DNA from: Butyrivibrio proteoclasticus P6B7
GTDB taxonomy: Bacteria > Bacillota > Clostridia > Lachnospirales > Lachnospiraceae
DNA: 64,000 nucleotides
Assembly (NCBI RefSeq): GCF_000622085.1
Contig: NZ_JHWL01000009.1
Coordinates: forward strand, 107,547 to 171,546
Direction of reading: 5' to 3'
In this document: positions 20,054 to 28,871 of the stretch, in pieces
Layout of the letters: the number at the start of each line of letters is the position of its first letter
Position numbering within the stretch: the first letter of the stretch is position 1
Notes under the pieces: model-generated
What the model was told of the DNA's origin: nothing
Databases searched by the model: none
What the model saw: only the letters and a program-made list of their open reading frames with translations
Position numbers and translations under genes: made by a program

Positions 20054-20110
20054 AGAATTAGTTACTAGTTAATGCCATCCGCATGGATTGGCTCTACGAA
20101 AGGAGAAGGT

Positions 20111-20866
20111 ATGGGAAAAACAGCAATTATTACTGGTGGCTCAAGAGGTATCGGAGAAGCTATGAGCATGAAGCTGGGGGAACTTGGCTACAACGTTGTT
20201 ATCAACTACAGAAGTGAGAGCTCTAAAGCTCTTTCTGACAATATTGCAGATAAGCTTGTTAAGGAGTACGGCGTAGAAGCTCTGGTAGTAAGAGCTGATG
20301 TAAGTAAATACGAGGACTGCGAAGCCCTGGTAAAGGCTGCTGTTGATAAGTTTGGCGACAATATCGATGTTCTTGTTAACAATGCCGGAATCACCAACAA
20401 CAGCAATTGGATAGATATTAAGCGCGAGGATTATGAGCGGGTAATCAATACTAACCTTATGAGTTTCCTTCATATGACTCATCTCGTTTTGCCATATATG
20501 GTCAATCACAGTAGTAAGGATAATCAATGCAGTATTATTAATACATCCTCTATCGGTGGCCTCATTGGTGTTATCAACCAGGCTGACTACTGCGCTTCCA
20601 AGGCAGGTATTATCGGTCTTACAAGAGCTCTTGCCCTTGAATTTGCAGGTAGAGGAGTACGAGTAAATGCCATAGCTCCCGGAATGATCATGACCGATAT
20701 GCTAAGAGGCGTTAATCAGGATGAACTTAAGGCTCTTGCCGGAACTATTCCTCAGGGTTATATTGGAGATGTATCTGATATTGCAGGCGCTCTTGAATAT
20801 CTTCTTGGTGCTCCTTACGTTACAGGTCAGGTGCTATCCCCTAACGGAGGAATTGTTCAGCAGTAA
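20111..20866 (+). CDS. Short-chain dehydrogenase/reductase (FabG-like)
   Basis: This 251-residue SDR has the nucleotide-binding GGSRGIGEA, NNAG, catalytic Ser in TSSIGG and the YCASK catalytic pair. The start at 20111 is set by AAAGGAGAAGG and by alignment with the Rossmann strand; an upstream in-frame ATG at 20072 would add 13 unrelated residues. It resembles 3-oxoacyl-ACP reductases, but its place directly before a cobalamin gene (2 bp gap) leaves the substrate open. Confidence 0.82.
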   Translation: MGKTAIITGGSRGIGEAMSMKLGELGYNVVINYRSESSKALSDNIADKLVKEYGVEALVVRADVSKYEDCEALVKAAVDKFGDNIDVLVNNAGITNNSNWIDIKREDYERVINTNLMSFLHMTHLVLPYMVNHSSKDNQCSIINTSSIGGLIGVINQADYCASKAGIIGLTRALALEFAGRGVRVNAIAPGMIMTDMLRGVNQDELKALAGTIPQGYIGDVSDIAGALEYLLGAPYVTGQVLSPNGGIVQQ

Positions 20867-20868
20867 AA

Positions 20869-21924
20869 ATGAAACACGGCGGCGAAATATATTCACAGGA
20901 ATTAAAAAATAAAATAAAGCAGGACTTTTCAGTCAATATAAATCCGTATCCATGCCCAGGATCTGTCTATACTGCGCTTAAGGATAGCTTTGATCATATC
21001 GCAGAATACCCAGATGCTGGGCAGACTGCGTTTAGGGAGTCTGTGGCTGAACGCATCTCCAATTCAATCAACGCTGATAATATAGTAGGAGGAAATGGCG
21101 CTTCTGAGCTGTTTTCAGCAATTGTATCTGCCATAAAGCCTCAAAGGGCATTACTTCTTGCACCCTCTTTTTACGGGTATACACATGCTCTTTTAAGGGA
21201 GCCAGATTGCAAGGTAACTACATATCCCCTTAGAGAGTACAACGACTTCAAGCTCGCTGAGGATTTCCTTGATGCTATCACTCCTGATACAGACATCATC
21301 TTCCTTGCTAATCCCAATAACCCTACAGGCCAGTCTGTTGATCCAGCCCTGATGCTTAGAATTGTCAAAAGAACTAACGACCTAGGCGCCACTTTAGTCG
21401 TAGACGAATGCTTTCTTAACTTGTCTTCAAAGGGAGAATCCGTAAAGGACCTTGTAAATGAATTTAAGAATCTCTTCGTAGTCGACGCCTATACTAAGCT
21501 CTTTTCCATTCCCGGAGTAAGAGTAGGCCTCTGCATTTCCTGCAAAGAGAATATAGATAGGCTTAAGACTGTTCTTCCTGAGTGGAACATGTCAGTCTTT
21601 GCCCAGAACGTAGGCGTAGCCTGTGCAAAAGAGCTAGCCCATTCTGATTTTAAGAAGAAGTCAGTGGAAATAATAGAAAGAGAACGTGCTTTCCTGATCA
21701 ATAGCTTGTTAGAGCTATTCCCAGAAAAAGTCACTATCTACCCTTCCGACACTAATTTCATTCTGATAAGGTCTGACCTTGATCTCTATGAAATATGCCT
21801 ATCCCAGGGAATCTTAATTAGAGACTGTAGCAATTTCGAAGGGCTGGGTAAAGGCTACTATCGAATTGCCATTAAAAGTCACGAAGATAATAAGCATCTG
21901 ATTACCGCAATATCTCATCAATAG
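20869..21924 (+). CDS. cobD: L-threonine-O-3-phosphate decarboxylase-like aminotransferase
   Basis: This 351-residue PLP enzyme of fold type I begins with HGGEIY and DFSVNINPYPCP, the typical start of CobD threonine-phosphate decarboxylases. It has NPNNPTGQ, VDECF and the PLP lysine region YTKLFSIPGVRVG. It would make (R)-1-amino-2-propanol phosphate, the cobalamin linker attached by CbiB. The convergent cbiB gene next door supports this over histidinol-phosphate aminotransferase, its closest relative. It follows the SDR gene by 2 bp, so the two are co-transcribed. Confidence 0.8.
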   Translation: MKHGGEIYSQELKNKIKQDFSVNINPYPCPGSVYTALKDSFDHIAEYPDAGQTAFRESVAERISNSINADNIVGGNGASELFSAIVSAIKPQRALLLAPSFYGYTHALLREPDCKVTTYPLREYNDFKLAEDFLDAITPDTDIIFLANPNNPTGQSVDPALMLRIVKRTNDLGATLVVDECFLNLSSKGESVKDLVNEFKNLFVVDAYTKLFSIPGVRVGLCISCKENIDRLKTVLPEWNMSVFAQNVGVACAKELAHSDFKKKSVEIIERERAFLINSLLELFPEKVTIYPSDTNFILIRSDLDLYEICLSQGILIRDCSNFEGLGKGYYRIAIKSHEDNKHLITAISHQ

Positions 21925-22049
21925 TAGACACAGTACTAAAACTTCCTGAATGGAAAGAAATAACGCCCTGTCCCTTTTTCATGTATTCACCCCTGTTTCT
22001 GTATTCTCAATAATTTCACGCAAGCAACTAATCTACTATCAATAGCTAA

Positions 22050-23006
22050 TCAAGCTATAAACAATACCCCCACAATCAGTAACACCACAAGACAGATGGA
22101 CTCCGCTCCATACATCAGTGTGCAGGCTCTTGCTATGTCTTTATTCTCAATAGGTCTTACCGCATCTCCTATAAAAGGCTTCTTAACAACCTTCCCAAAG
22201 TACACCGCATCTCCAGCAAGTCTAAGTCCAAGCGCACCAGCGCAGGCACTTTCGCACTGGGCAGAATTTGGGCTCTTGTGGTTGTAACGGTCCCTTATGA
22301 ATATCTTGAAAGCTCGTCTGCCACTATAATCTCTTCCAAGAACAAAAGCTGCCAGTACAATCAAAAGACCGCTGATCCTGGCTGGAATAAAATTAAAAAC
22401 ATCATCAAGTCTTGCCGGCACCTTGCCCAAATACTCATACTTATCATTGTGGTAGCCAGTCATAGAATCCATGGTATTAATAGCCTTGTAGACAAAGCCT
22501 CCCACCGGACCAAAAAGAAATGTATAGATCATAGGCGCGATAACGCCATCAGAGGTATTCTCTGCCACAGTCTCCACCGCAGCCTTGATGATCCCCTCCT
22601 CGGTAAGGCAATCTGTGTCTCGACCAACAATCATGGACACTGCCCGTCTGGCCTCTTCCACATCGCCATTATTAAAGGCGTGGTACACCTTCATGCTCTC
22701 CACCTGAAGGCTTCTGGCCGCCATGATATAGCAAGTCATTACGGCTTCTACTATCACACCAAGGGCCACATGAACCCTGTAAGCCAACACCAGGATTCCC
22801 AGTGTAACGCCTCCTGTTAAAAGAACTGTCATAACACTCATGACAATGCCCCAAAGTAGCTCTTTTACCCTGCCCCTGGGCCTGTGTCTATCAAAAAAAG
22901 CTATTAAGCTTCCAATAAGTCTTATAGGATGAGGGAAACCATGAGGATCCCCTATAACAAGATCCAGAGCAATTCCCAAAACAAACGCAAGTAGATGATA
23001 CAACAT
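22050..23006 (-). CDS. cbiB: Adenosylcobinamide-phosphate synthase CbiB
   Basis: This 318-residue membrane protein with about four to five helices has the family-typical LDLVIGDPHGFPHPIRLIG near its start, AENTSDGVIAPM and NSAQCESACAGALGLRLAGDAVYFG. It joins aminopropanol phosphate to cobyric acid. I choose the ATG at 23006, which fits family length; a TTG at 23042 is possible. It is the last gene of the minus-strand cobalamin cluster. Confidence 0.9.
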   Translation of the reverse strand: MLYHLLAFVLGIALDLVIGDPHGFPHPIRLIGSLIAFFDRHRPRGRVKELLWGIVMSVMTVLLTGGVTLGILVLAYRVHVALGVIVEAVMTCYIMAARSLQVESMKVYHAFNNGDVEEARRAVSMIVGRDTDCLTEEGIIKAAVETVAENTSDGVIAPMIYTFLFGPVGGFVYKAINTMDSMTGYHNDKYEYLGKVPARLDDVFNFIPARISGLLIVLAAFVLGRDYSGRRAFKIFIRDRYNHKSPNSAQCESACAGALGLRLAGDAVYFGKVVKKPFIGDAVRPIENKDIARACTLMYGAESICLVVLLIVGVLFIA

Positions 23007-23050
23007 AAAAACACCCAAACAATCAACTATTAAGTAAATCAAGATATTAA

Positions 23051-23827
23051 TTACATCCCCAGTATCTTAACCGCCACTGCGATAGCCACCAGCATAATCA
23101 CTTCGCACATACAAACGTAGTAGCCTGCAGTATCTCCGGTAACTCCGCCAAAGTTCTTTTCACATAATCTCTGATAAAAAACAGTAAACAAAATCGCTGA
23201 AACAACAGCTATTCCGCCTATATAAGGGGTTAGATAGGCCATAAATACTGCTGCCCCGATTCCCATTATGGCAAGGATGATCACGTCAAGCTTTTTGGCC
23301 TTTCCTGCCTCCTTACTTAACATGCCTCCTTCTTTAGCTCTTTTTAAACAGATGCTGGTAATGCCGCAGAAGCACCTGGAAACAAAAAAGCTAATGGCAA
23401 AAACATAAATAGCCATGATTGAACCAGTTCCAATCATGGTCTCTAGTGACAAAAACCACACCATGCAATAGGTAAGGAGTCCGATCACCGCAAAGGCTCC
23501 AATGTGAGGATCCTTCATAATAGACAGCTTTTTATCCTTGTCGGCAAAAGAACTAAGGGCGTCCGTAACATCCATGAAACCGTCAAGGTGAAATCCTCCC
23601 GTCACCAGAACTGGCACAAGAGAAAGGGCTATAGCCCTGGAAACGCCCGAAAAATCAAACATTACAAGGAAATGATCCACAAGTAATACTAGTCCTCCAA
23701 TAACCGTGCCAACAAAGGGAAGGAACACAAGAACATGCTCCATGTCCTCCTCTTCCCAGTTAAACTGTGGCATTGGAATTCTGGAATACAACGAAAAAGA
23801 AACAATTAGATTTCTTAAGAATTTCAT
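23051..23827 (-). CDS. cobS: Adenosylcobinamide-GDP ribazoletransferase (cobalamin synthase)
   Basis: This 258-residue polytopic membrane protein has the CobS signature FSLYSRIPMP near the start, GGFHLDGFMDVTDAL and a DTAGY segment near the C-terminus. It condenses adenosylcobinamide-GDP with alpha-ribazole as the last main step of cobalamin assembly. Its start overlaps the cobU stop by 4 bp, which suggests translational coupling. Confidence 0.92.
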   Translation of the reverse strand: MKFLRNLIVSFSLYSRIPMPQFNWEEEDMEHVLVFLPFVGTVIGGLVLLVDHFLVMFDFSGVSRAIALSLVPVLVTGGFHLDGFMDVTDALSSFADKDKKLSIMKDPHIGAFAVIGLLTYCMVWFLSLETMIGTGSIMAIYVFAISFFVSRCFCGITSICLKRAKEGGMLSKEAGKAKKLDVIILAIMGIGAAVFMAYLTPYIGGIAVVSAILFTVFYQRLCEKNFGGVTGDTAGYYVCMCEVIMLVAIAVAVKILGM

Positions 23828-24351
23828 TTATCAGTCTCCACAAAACTGCCGTCCTCGCTAAGCTCATAGACCTTGTCACAGCTATCTTTAAGAAGATCAT
23901 TGACCTTGCCTATAAGCTCAATATACTTCCTGGTCTCAAGATCGTAGTCTTCCTTGATCTCATAGTTATTGGACACGATCACCAGGTTCTTAAAGACCTT
24001 GGTAAGGGCAGATACGTCACTGGCAATATACTCAGCTAGATCGTCCTTAAGAAGGCTCTCCCCAAATAACACATTGCTTGTAAGATTGGCAATACACTCC
24101 ACAATAGCTGTAGAATCGGCATATTCATTACCGCTAAAGCGTCTTTGCAGATTACGTGGGCACTCGATAGTTTCGAACCCCTTGCCCTCACGCATCTTAC
24201 GGTGTCTTTCGATTCTTTCCTGGCCTTCCTTCCCGTAGGGAATCATAGTGGCAATGTAGACCTTTCTGTTGCCACCAGAGAGCGAAACAGCCATGTCTTC
24301 TGCCATTCTGGACTTACCACTGTCAGGCTTACCAATTATCATTGAGACCAT
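23824..24351 (-). CDS. cobU: Adenosylcobinamide kinase/guanylyltransferase
   Basis: This 175-residue P-loop enzyme has GKPDSGKS near residues 7-14 and the CobU-type EtieCPRN region. It phosphorylates and guanylylates adenosylcobinamide. The start at 24351 has GGGGGT just before it; a longer in-frame reading to 24372 has no better site. It sits between cobT and cobS. Confidence 0.87.
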   Translation of the reverse strand: MVSMIIGKPDSGKSRMAEDMAVSLSGGNRKVYIATMIPYGKEGQERIERHRKMREGKGFETIECPRNLQRRFSGNEYADSTAIVECIANLTSNVLFGESLLKDDLAEYIASDVSALTKVFKNLVIVSNNYEIKEDYDLETRKYIELIGKVNDLLKDSCDKVYELSEDGSFVETDK

Positions 24352-24440
24352 AATACCCCCAATCCTTGACAAACATTGTCAACAAAGAACATCACAACAG
24401 TTACAACAATATCTGCTAAACTCTAGCTATCTATATCACA

Positions 24441-25517
24441 TCAGGAAAATCTGTGATAATCCTCAACTGCAATATCGGAAAAAGAGCTGCCACCCATATA
24501 ATAATCATACACCATGTCAATTAGTGGCATCAGCATTATTGCGCCAGTTCCTTCTCCAAGAGCCATATTTCCAAGAATATATGGCTTAAGTCCTAAATAA
24601 TTAAGAGCCTTTTCGTTGCCTGCTTCTCTTCCAAGGTGTGAGGCGATCATGTAGTCTCTACAGCCTGGGACAAGCTCCCCCGCTATAACCGCAGCGCTGG
24701 CGCTGATGACACCGTCTAAAACTGCCGGTACGTGGCAGATTGCACATCCGATAAACACTCCAACAAGGCCTGCAATATCAAGGCCTCCCACAGACTCAAG
24801 AACGGCTAGTGCCTTTTCCTTAGGCTCTGTTATCTTTTGAAAATCATACATGGAAAGGGCCTTTTTAATTACTTCCTTTTTCCTTGATAGTCCCTCATCT
24901 GAAAGGCCGGCACCTCTACCTGTAAGCTGATCGCTATCCTCTGTTAAAAGAGCTGACAAAACAGCTGCAGAGGTGGTGGTGTTCCCAATTCCCATCTCTC
25001 CGGTAATTATGATTCTATAGCCTTTTGAAGTAAGCTCATTTACCAGATTGATGCCAGTCTCTATAGCATCAAGAGCCTGTTGCCTTGTCATGGCCTTTTC
25101 CTTAAAAAAGTTCCTGGTGCCCTTGGAAATCTTGTGACCACGAAGCCCCGGGATTATCTCGTCTGAATCAATTCCGATGTCCACAGGTACAATATCCACA
25201 CCGGCGCTTTTACCAAGGGTACTGGCAGAGCTGATGCCTGCAGAAAGGGCCTTGGCTACAGATAACGTAACCTCCTTGCCGCACTGGGATACGCCCTCTT
25301 CTATGATTCCGTTGTCTGCGCACATGATAACGGCGCATCGCTTGTCTATGGCAAATCTTTCATTTTCATAGATGGCACCCAGCCTGCAGATCAGGTCTTC
25401 GAAATCCCCCAGGCCGTCGATGGGCTTGGCGATGGAATCGAAGTTCTTTTTACAGGCGGTATAAACTTCCGTATTTGGCTTATCAATACTTATTCCTAGC
25501 AATTCATTGATAGTCAT
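24441..25517 (-). CDS. cobT: Nicotinate-nucleotide:dimethylbenzimidazole phosphoribosyltransferase
   Basis: This 358-residue enzyme shows CADNGIIEEGVSQC, TGEMGIGNTTTSAA and MALGEGTGAI with the catalytic Glu near the C-terminus, all typical of CobT. It activates the lower-ligand base to alpha-ribazole phosphate. Its start overlaps the cobQ stop by 4 bp. The lower-ligand base actually used cannot be told from sequence. Confidence 0.92.
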   Translation of the reverse strand: MTINELLGISIDKPNTEVYTACKKNFDSIAKPIDGLGDFEDLICRLGAIYENERFAIDKRCAVIMCADNGIIEEGVSQCGKEVTLSVAKALSAGISSASTLGKSAGVDIVPVDIGIDSDEIIPGLRGHKISKGTRNFFKEKAMTRQQALDAIETGINLVNELTSKGYRIIITGEMGIGNTTTSAAVLSALLTEDSDQLTGRGAGLSDEGLSRKKEVIKKALSMYDFQKITEPKEKALAVLESVGGLDIAGLVGVFIGCAICHVPAVLDGVISASAAVIAGELVPGCRDYMIASHLGREAGNEKALNYLGLKPYILGNMALGEGTGAIMLMPLIDMVYDYYMGGSSFSDIAVEDYHRFS

Positions 25518-27034
25518 TTTATTTCTCCAATGATCCGATAGACCATATCCATATCAAGGCTCTGTCTTAGCACATCCGCCAGCTTATCCAGCTCTTTATT
25601 CTGAAGGGATAGAGAACTGTCTAGAGACTGCTTAGTGGGTTCAATCCCCCTATTAATACAAGCAATCTCATAAAGAGCACTGGTAAATTCAGGGCTGTCA
25701 AAGATTCCATGAACATAGGTGCCAAGGACATTGCCAGATGCAGCAAACACTGAGTCTGGTGATAGCCCAGTGGTCTTTCCCATGTGGATCTCGTAACCTC
25801 TAATAGATATGTCAGAAAGGCTCTTGAATGGCTCATCAAGACTTTCTATCTTCTTCTCAACCTGTTTAAGGGTCTTATCACTTTGGAAGCTTGTGGAAAT
25901 TGGAAGTAAGTAAAGCCCTGCTTCTGTTCCGCCGCCCTCAAGGCATTCCGGATCACATATTTCTTTTCCCAGGATCTGCATTCCGCCGCAGATTCCCATA
26001 ACTATCCTGCCCTTACGATGCGCATCAAGAACCCCCTTATCAAGGCCCTTTTTCCGGAGCCACTTAAGATCTCCCAAGGTGTTCTTGGTTCCTGGGATTA
26101 TAACAAGGTCGGACGATGCCACAACCTCCGGGTCATCTGTATAGGTAAAAAGAACTTTTTCAAGGTTCTCCAAGTTGTCGAAATCAGTGTAGTTACTGAT
26201 ATATGGAAGGCGGATTACGCAGATGCGCAGTACATCACCGTTTGTGTGATCATCCATTCTAGTAGCAAGCTCTCCACTGGATAATCCATCTCTTCCAGCG
26301 CCTCCGCGAAGCCTCTTGGAGATGCTATCCTCTTCATCAATGTTTAGTGGCACATAGGGAACAATTCCAGCAAAGGGAATGTCACAGTGCTCTCCAAACA
26401 TGGATAGTCCCGGCTCAAGGAGCTTAACATCGCCTCTGAATTTGTTGATGACAAGAGCTTTAATCCTGTCCACCTCATCTTCTGGCAGTAGCTTAACTGT
26501 TCCAAGGAGCTGAGCAAACACTCCGCCTGGGTCAATATCTCCCACCAAAAGAACTGGAGCATCCAGCATCTTTGCAAGCCCCATGTTTACTATGTCATTT
26601 TCTTTTAGATTAATCTCTGCCGGGCTTCCTGCCCCTTCAATAACCACCACGTCGTTTTCAGCTGAGAGTCTTTCAAAGGCTTTTTTTATGTCAGGAATCA
26701 GCTCTCTTTTCATCCTGAAATAGTCTGCTGCCTTCATGTTGCCGATGGATTTGCCATTTACTATTACCTGAGATGTGGAATCACCCAAAGGTTTAAGCAA
26801 GATGGGATTCATATCGCTTGAGGGCTCCTTGAAGGAGGCATAGGCCTGAACCACCTGGGCTCTTCCCATCTCCTTCCCATCCCTTGTAACAAAGGAATTA
26901 AGGGCCATATTCTGCGATTTAAAGGGTGCCACCCGGTATCCATCCTGAGCAAGCACCCTTAATAATCCTGCGGTTAATATACTCTTTCCAACTCCGGACA
27001 TGGTGCCTTGAATCATAAGTTTCTTAGCAGCCAT
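25514..27034 (-). CDS. cobQ: Cobyric acid synthase
   Basis: This 506-residue amidase has an N-terminal ATP-binding domain (QGTMSGVGKS, P-loop) and a C-terminal class I glutamine amidotransferase domain with GICGGMQILG (catalytic Cys) and YVHGIFD (catalytic His). It amidates adenosyl-cobyrinate a,c-diamide. I place the start at 27034 from family alignment; a GTG at 27049 is possible. It is the first gene of the cluster and begins only about 40 bp from the phosphoglucomutase stop, so no room exists for a cobalamin riboswitch. Confidence 0.92.
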   Translation of the reverse strand: MAAKKLMIQGTMSGVGKSILTAGLLRVLAQDGYRVAPFKSQNMALNSFVTRDGKEMGRAQVVQAYASFKEPSSDMNPILLKPLGDSTSQVIVNGKSIGNMKAADYFRMKRELIPDIKKAFERLSAENDVVVIEGAGSPAEINLKENDIVNMGLAKMLDAPVLLVGDIDPGGVFAQLLGTVKLLPEDEVDRIKALVINKFRGDVKLLEPGLSMFGEHCDIPFAGIVPYVPLNIDEEDSISKRLRGGAGRDGLSSGELATRMDDHTNGDVLRICVIRLPYISNYTDFDNLENLEKVLFTYTDDPEVVASSDLVIIPGTKNTLGDLKWLRKKGLDKGVLDAHRKGRIVMGICGGMQILGKEICDPECLEGGGTEAGLYLLPISTSFQSDKTLKQVEKKIESLDEPFKSLSDISIRGYEIHMGKTTGLSPDSVFAASGNVLGTYVHGIFDSPEFTSALYEIACINRGIEPTKQSLDSSLSLQNKELDKLADVLRQSLDMDMVYRIIGEIK

Positions 27035-27076
27035 AGTTCTTTTCACCACATGTAAATATTGTTGTATCTATTCACA

Positions 27077-28771
27077 TCACTCTACTGAGTTGATCAGGGC
27101 AAAGATCTCGTCCTTAACCTTCTTGTTGGTCTCAAGGGCATTCTCTCTGCTATCTCTATTTGAGTAGAAGTAGAACTTGATCTTAGGCTCTGTGCCTGAA
27201 GGTCTGATGGCAAACCAGGAGCCGTTATCAAGGAACAGTCTGATGGCGTTCTGAGGTGGAATATCCTCATAGCCGTTAATGTAGTCGATAACCTTCTCCA
27301 CCCTAGCTCCAGCCACCTCTGTAGGGATATTCTCTCTAAACCACTTCATCATACGCTGGATTCTCTGAGCTCCAGGAATTCCCTCAAGAACGATGTTAGG
27401 TTCATCCTCAGCAAAGAAGCCATACTTAGCGTAGATTTCCTGAAGTACATCCCAAAGGGTCTTGCCCTGCTTACGATAGTAAGCTGCTGCCTCTGCAACC
27501 AGCATACCAGCTGAGATTCCGTCCTTATCACGGATATCCTCACAAACAGCGTATCCAACTGACTCTTCATAGCCAAAGAGATATGTGTATCCGTTTTCGT
27601 GAAGGTAAGGAATCTTACCACAAATGTTCTTAAAGCCTGTAAGTGTCTCAAACATCTCTACACCATAAGCCTTAGCCATGATTGTAGAAAGTGTTGAAGT
27701 AACGATGGACTTAACAATGGCTCCCTTAGCTGGAAGTGTGCCAGCGTCCTTTCTACCCTCAAGAACATAGTTAACAAGAAGATATCCTGTCTGGTTACCA
27801 TTAAGTGGAATGTAATTGCCGTTGTCATCTCTGATCTCAATGGCAAATCTGTCAGAGTCAGGGTCTGTTGCCATAAGGAGCTCAGCGCCAAACTCTCTTC
27901 CGTACTGCTCAGAAAGCTTAAATGCCTTAGGATCCTCAGGGTTAGGGTAACCAACCGTAGTAAAGTCTGGGTCTGGATTCTCCTGCTCTGGAACTATCTT
28001 CCAGTTGTTAAAGCCTCTGTCTGTGAGCATCTGTCTAAATGGGATAGATCCACAGCCGTTAAGAGGTGTGTAAACAAGAGGAATAGAAAGATCCAGTTCA
28101 TCCCCTTCATGAATAGCCATTCCCTCGATTTTATCAAGGTATTCTCTATCATATTCAGGTCCAAGAATAGTGATCATTCCACTCTTAACACCCTCGTCAA
28201 AATCTGATGTCTTAATGCCATTCCAGATATCAACAGCATTGATCTTGTCTGTCATGCCATCAGCAACCTCTGATGAAACCTGACATCCATCGTCCCAGTA
28301 AGCCTTGTAGCCGTTGTATTCTCTTGGATTGTGTGAAGCTGTGATATTGATACCAGAAACTGTTCCAAGACGTCTTATCATGAAGGCCAGCTCTGGTGTT
28401 GGTCTTAAATCTGGGAAGGTATAAACCTTGATTCCATTAGCTGCAAAGATACCTGCAGCAAGCTTTGAGAACTCTTTTGAAAAATGTCTTGGATCATGGG
28501 CAATTATAATACCCTTGTCGCAAGCCTCTTTACCCTTAGATACGATGTAATCAGCAACTCCCTGGGATGCCTTTCCAACTGTTAAGAAATTCATTCTATT
28601 AGTACCTGCGCCAACCTTACCGCGAAGACCAGCTGTACCAAATGAAAGATCCTGATAGAATCTGTCCTCGATCTCCTTATCATCATCCTTTATGTTTATA
28701 AGCTCAGCCTTAAGTGGGTCATTGTCTGAAAGATTGTTAAGCCACTCGTTGTATCTCTCCTTATAATCCAT
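27077..28771 (-). CDS. pgcA: Phosphoglucomutase/phosphomannomutase
   Basis: This 564-residue alpha-D-phosphohexomutase has the phosphoserine loop TASHNPREYNGYK, metal-binding DPDSDRFA, the sugar loop GYEESVGYA and the phosphate-binding RPSGTEPKIK. The length fits the PgcA/YhxB type that interconverts glucose-1- and glucose-6-phosphate. With glgA further along it links hexose metabolism to glycogen and cell-surface glycans. It may be co-transcribed with the downstream cobalamin genes, because only about 40 bp separate it from cobQ. Confidence 0.92.
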   Translation of the reverse strand: MDYKERYNEWLNNLSDNDPLKAELINIKDDDKEIEDRFYQDLSFGTAGLRGKVGAGTNRMNFLTVGKASQGVADYIVSKGKEACDKGIIIAHDPRHFSKEFSKLAAGIFAANGIKVYTFPDLRPTPELAFMIRRLGTVSGINITASHNPREYNGYKAYWDDGCQVSSEVADGMTDKINAVDIWNGIKTSDFDEGVKSGMITILGPEYDREYLDKIEGMAIHEGDELDLSIPLVYTPLNGCGSIPFRQMLTDRGFNNWKIVPEQENPDPDFTTVGYPNPEDPKAFKLSEQYGREFGAELLMATDPDSDRFAIEIRDDNGNYIPLNGNQTGYLLVNYVLEGRKDAGTLPAKGAIVKSIVTSTLSTIMAKAYGVEMFETLTGFKNICGKIPYLHENGYTYLFGYEESVGYAVCEDIRDKDGISAGMLVAEAAAYYRKQGKTLWDVLQEIYAKYGFFAEDEPNIVLEGIPGAQRIQRMMKWFRENIPTEVAGARVEKVIDYINGYEDIPPQNAIRLFLDNGSWFAIRPSGTEPKIKFYFYSNRDSRENALETNKKVKDEIFALINSVE

Positions 28772-28871
28772 AAATTACCTCCATTTATAACAAATTTATG
28801 TCTACCGACATATACAGTTATTATAGCACATAGAAACTATCATCACTTGACCAGTTTTCAAAAGAGCTATC

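Noticed and set aside
23007..23042. N-terminal extension of CbiB from a TTG codon
   Set aside because: The extra 12 residues are not family-like and no SD precedes the TTG; the ATG at 23006 gives the usual length.
27035..27076. Cobalamin riboswitch upstream of cobQ
   Set aside because: The gap is about 40 bp, far too short, and no B12-box sequence was seen.
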